Source: a virus. From it: 64,000 bases of DNA. The notes under the pieces were generated by a model. That model was given only the letters and a program-made list of their open reading frames with translations, did no database searches and was not told the origin of the DNA. The position numbers were made by a program, and so were the translations under genes. Where the stretch lies: the IMG/VR virus record IMGVR_UViG_3300031521_000030, positions 33,129 to 97,128 of that record; one strand, 5' to 3'. Shown here piece by piece: positions 63,819-64,000 of the stretch; positions within the stretch are counted from its first letter, which is position 1; the number at the start of each line of letters is the position of its first letter.

Positions 63819-64000
63819 ATGAGCACAACCGAGCTTCCAAAATCAGTCACCGATAATCTCAACATCATGGGCAGCCCTCTCGCCGAGGTCGTTGTTGTCT
63901 GCGATACGCCCCCCGCCAACGTGTGGGAGGCGGGCCAAGTCATGTCCGGCCAAGCCAGTCAACTCTTCGGGCGTTATGCCGAGGCCAGCGGGTTCACAAA
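63819..64000 (+). CDS. uracil-DNA-glycosylase-like protein, 3' end outside window
   Basis: The first 60 residues are visible. LAEVVVVCDTPPANVWEAGQVMSGQASQLFGRYAEASGF follows the family-4 UDG pattern (G-E-A-P-G then G-x-P-x-x-G-x-x-G-x-x-L), with C-D-T-P-P in place of the usual active-site stretch. In some phages such a domain precedes DNA polymerase. The call is tentative because the gene is cut by the window edge. Confidence 0.35.
   Translation, partial: MSTTELPKSVTDNLNIMGSPLAEVVVVCDTPPANVWEAGQVMSGQASQLFGRYAEASGFT

Overview
This window is one densely packed arm of a tailed-phage genome, or of a prophage. Every supported gene reads left to right. Genes mostly touch or overlap by 1-4 bases (ATGA, TAATG). 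There is a complete contractile-tail (P2/Mu-like myovirus) structural module. No integrase, immunity repressor, terminase or tRNA gene was recognised here, so lifestyle and packaging type cannot be read from the window. The lysis genes include a lipoprotein with a C-terminal membrane segment (unimolecular-spanin-like), which points to a host with an outer membrane. The DNA is GC-rich and most genes lack a clear Shine-Dalgarno sequence. Several genes sit so close to a promoter that their mRNAs should be leaderless. A ycf46/DUF1257/DUF2997 cassette, known mainly from cyanobacteria and PVC-type bacteria, makes a host in one of those groups possible; this is a weak inference.

Layout. 1-15.6 kb: many small accessory genes, mostly unrecognised, fed by a repeated promoter (TTGCCA, a conserved 17-base spacer ending in GGTTAA, and a TA-rich -10). 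Recognisable items are a degenerate DNA polymerase A-like protein, a ParB-like fold, a Cys-His-Asp protease-like protein and an HD-domain protein. 15.6-19.7 kb: nucleotide genes, namely thymidylate synthase behind a structured leader and an RNase H-DUF1643 fusion. 19.7-28.6 kb: portal, MuF-like protein, XkdF-like protease, scaffold-like protein, major capsid and head-tail connectors, interrupted by two HNH endonuclease genes. 28.6-33.2 kb: tail terminator candidate, spike, PAAR, and gpW, gpJ and gpI baseplate proteins. 33.2-45.5 kb: a compositionally distinct LamG-type fibre and further baseplate/fibre proteins, with one HNH gene inside. 45.6-53.1 kb: sheath, tube, frameshifted tail chaperone, GIY-YIG endonuclease, tape measure, gpU and gpD. 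53.1-55.3 kb: lysis. 55.3-59.2 kb: AAA+ (ycf46-like), an unknown protein, DUF1257 and DUF2997, with an HNH gene. 59.3-64 kb: replication, with an O-like initiator carrying iterons, a degenerate helicase loader, a DnaB-like helicase, another HNH gene and the start of a possible uracil-DNA-glycosylase-like gene.

The most striking observation is that four of the five HNH genes sit at the very end of another gene, and the terminal peptide of that gene is present twice, once in or beside the endonuclease gene and once in the host gene. The cases are the MuF C-terminus, the protease N-terminus, the tail-protein-X N-terminus and the DUF2997 N-terminus. The paired copies keep the amino-acid sequence but differ heavily at synonymous positions. 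This suggests endonuclease elements that invade a gene end and carry a recoded replacement of the piece they displace.

Two genome-wide signals deserve attention. The first is a 14-bp dyad, TGCAAC-WW-GTTGCA, present 20 times at fairly even spacing from one end of the window to the other and concentrated between genes and next to promoters. The second is the promoter family, which is confined to the left accessory block and the ycf46 cassette and absent from the late structural genes. Together they suggest an early/late division plus a DNA-binding protein acting across the whole genome, comparable in layout to the stoperators of L5-type mycobacteriophages.
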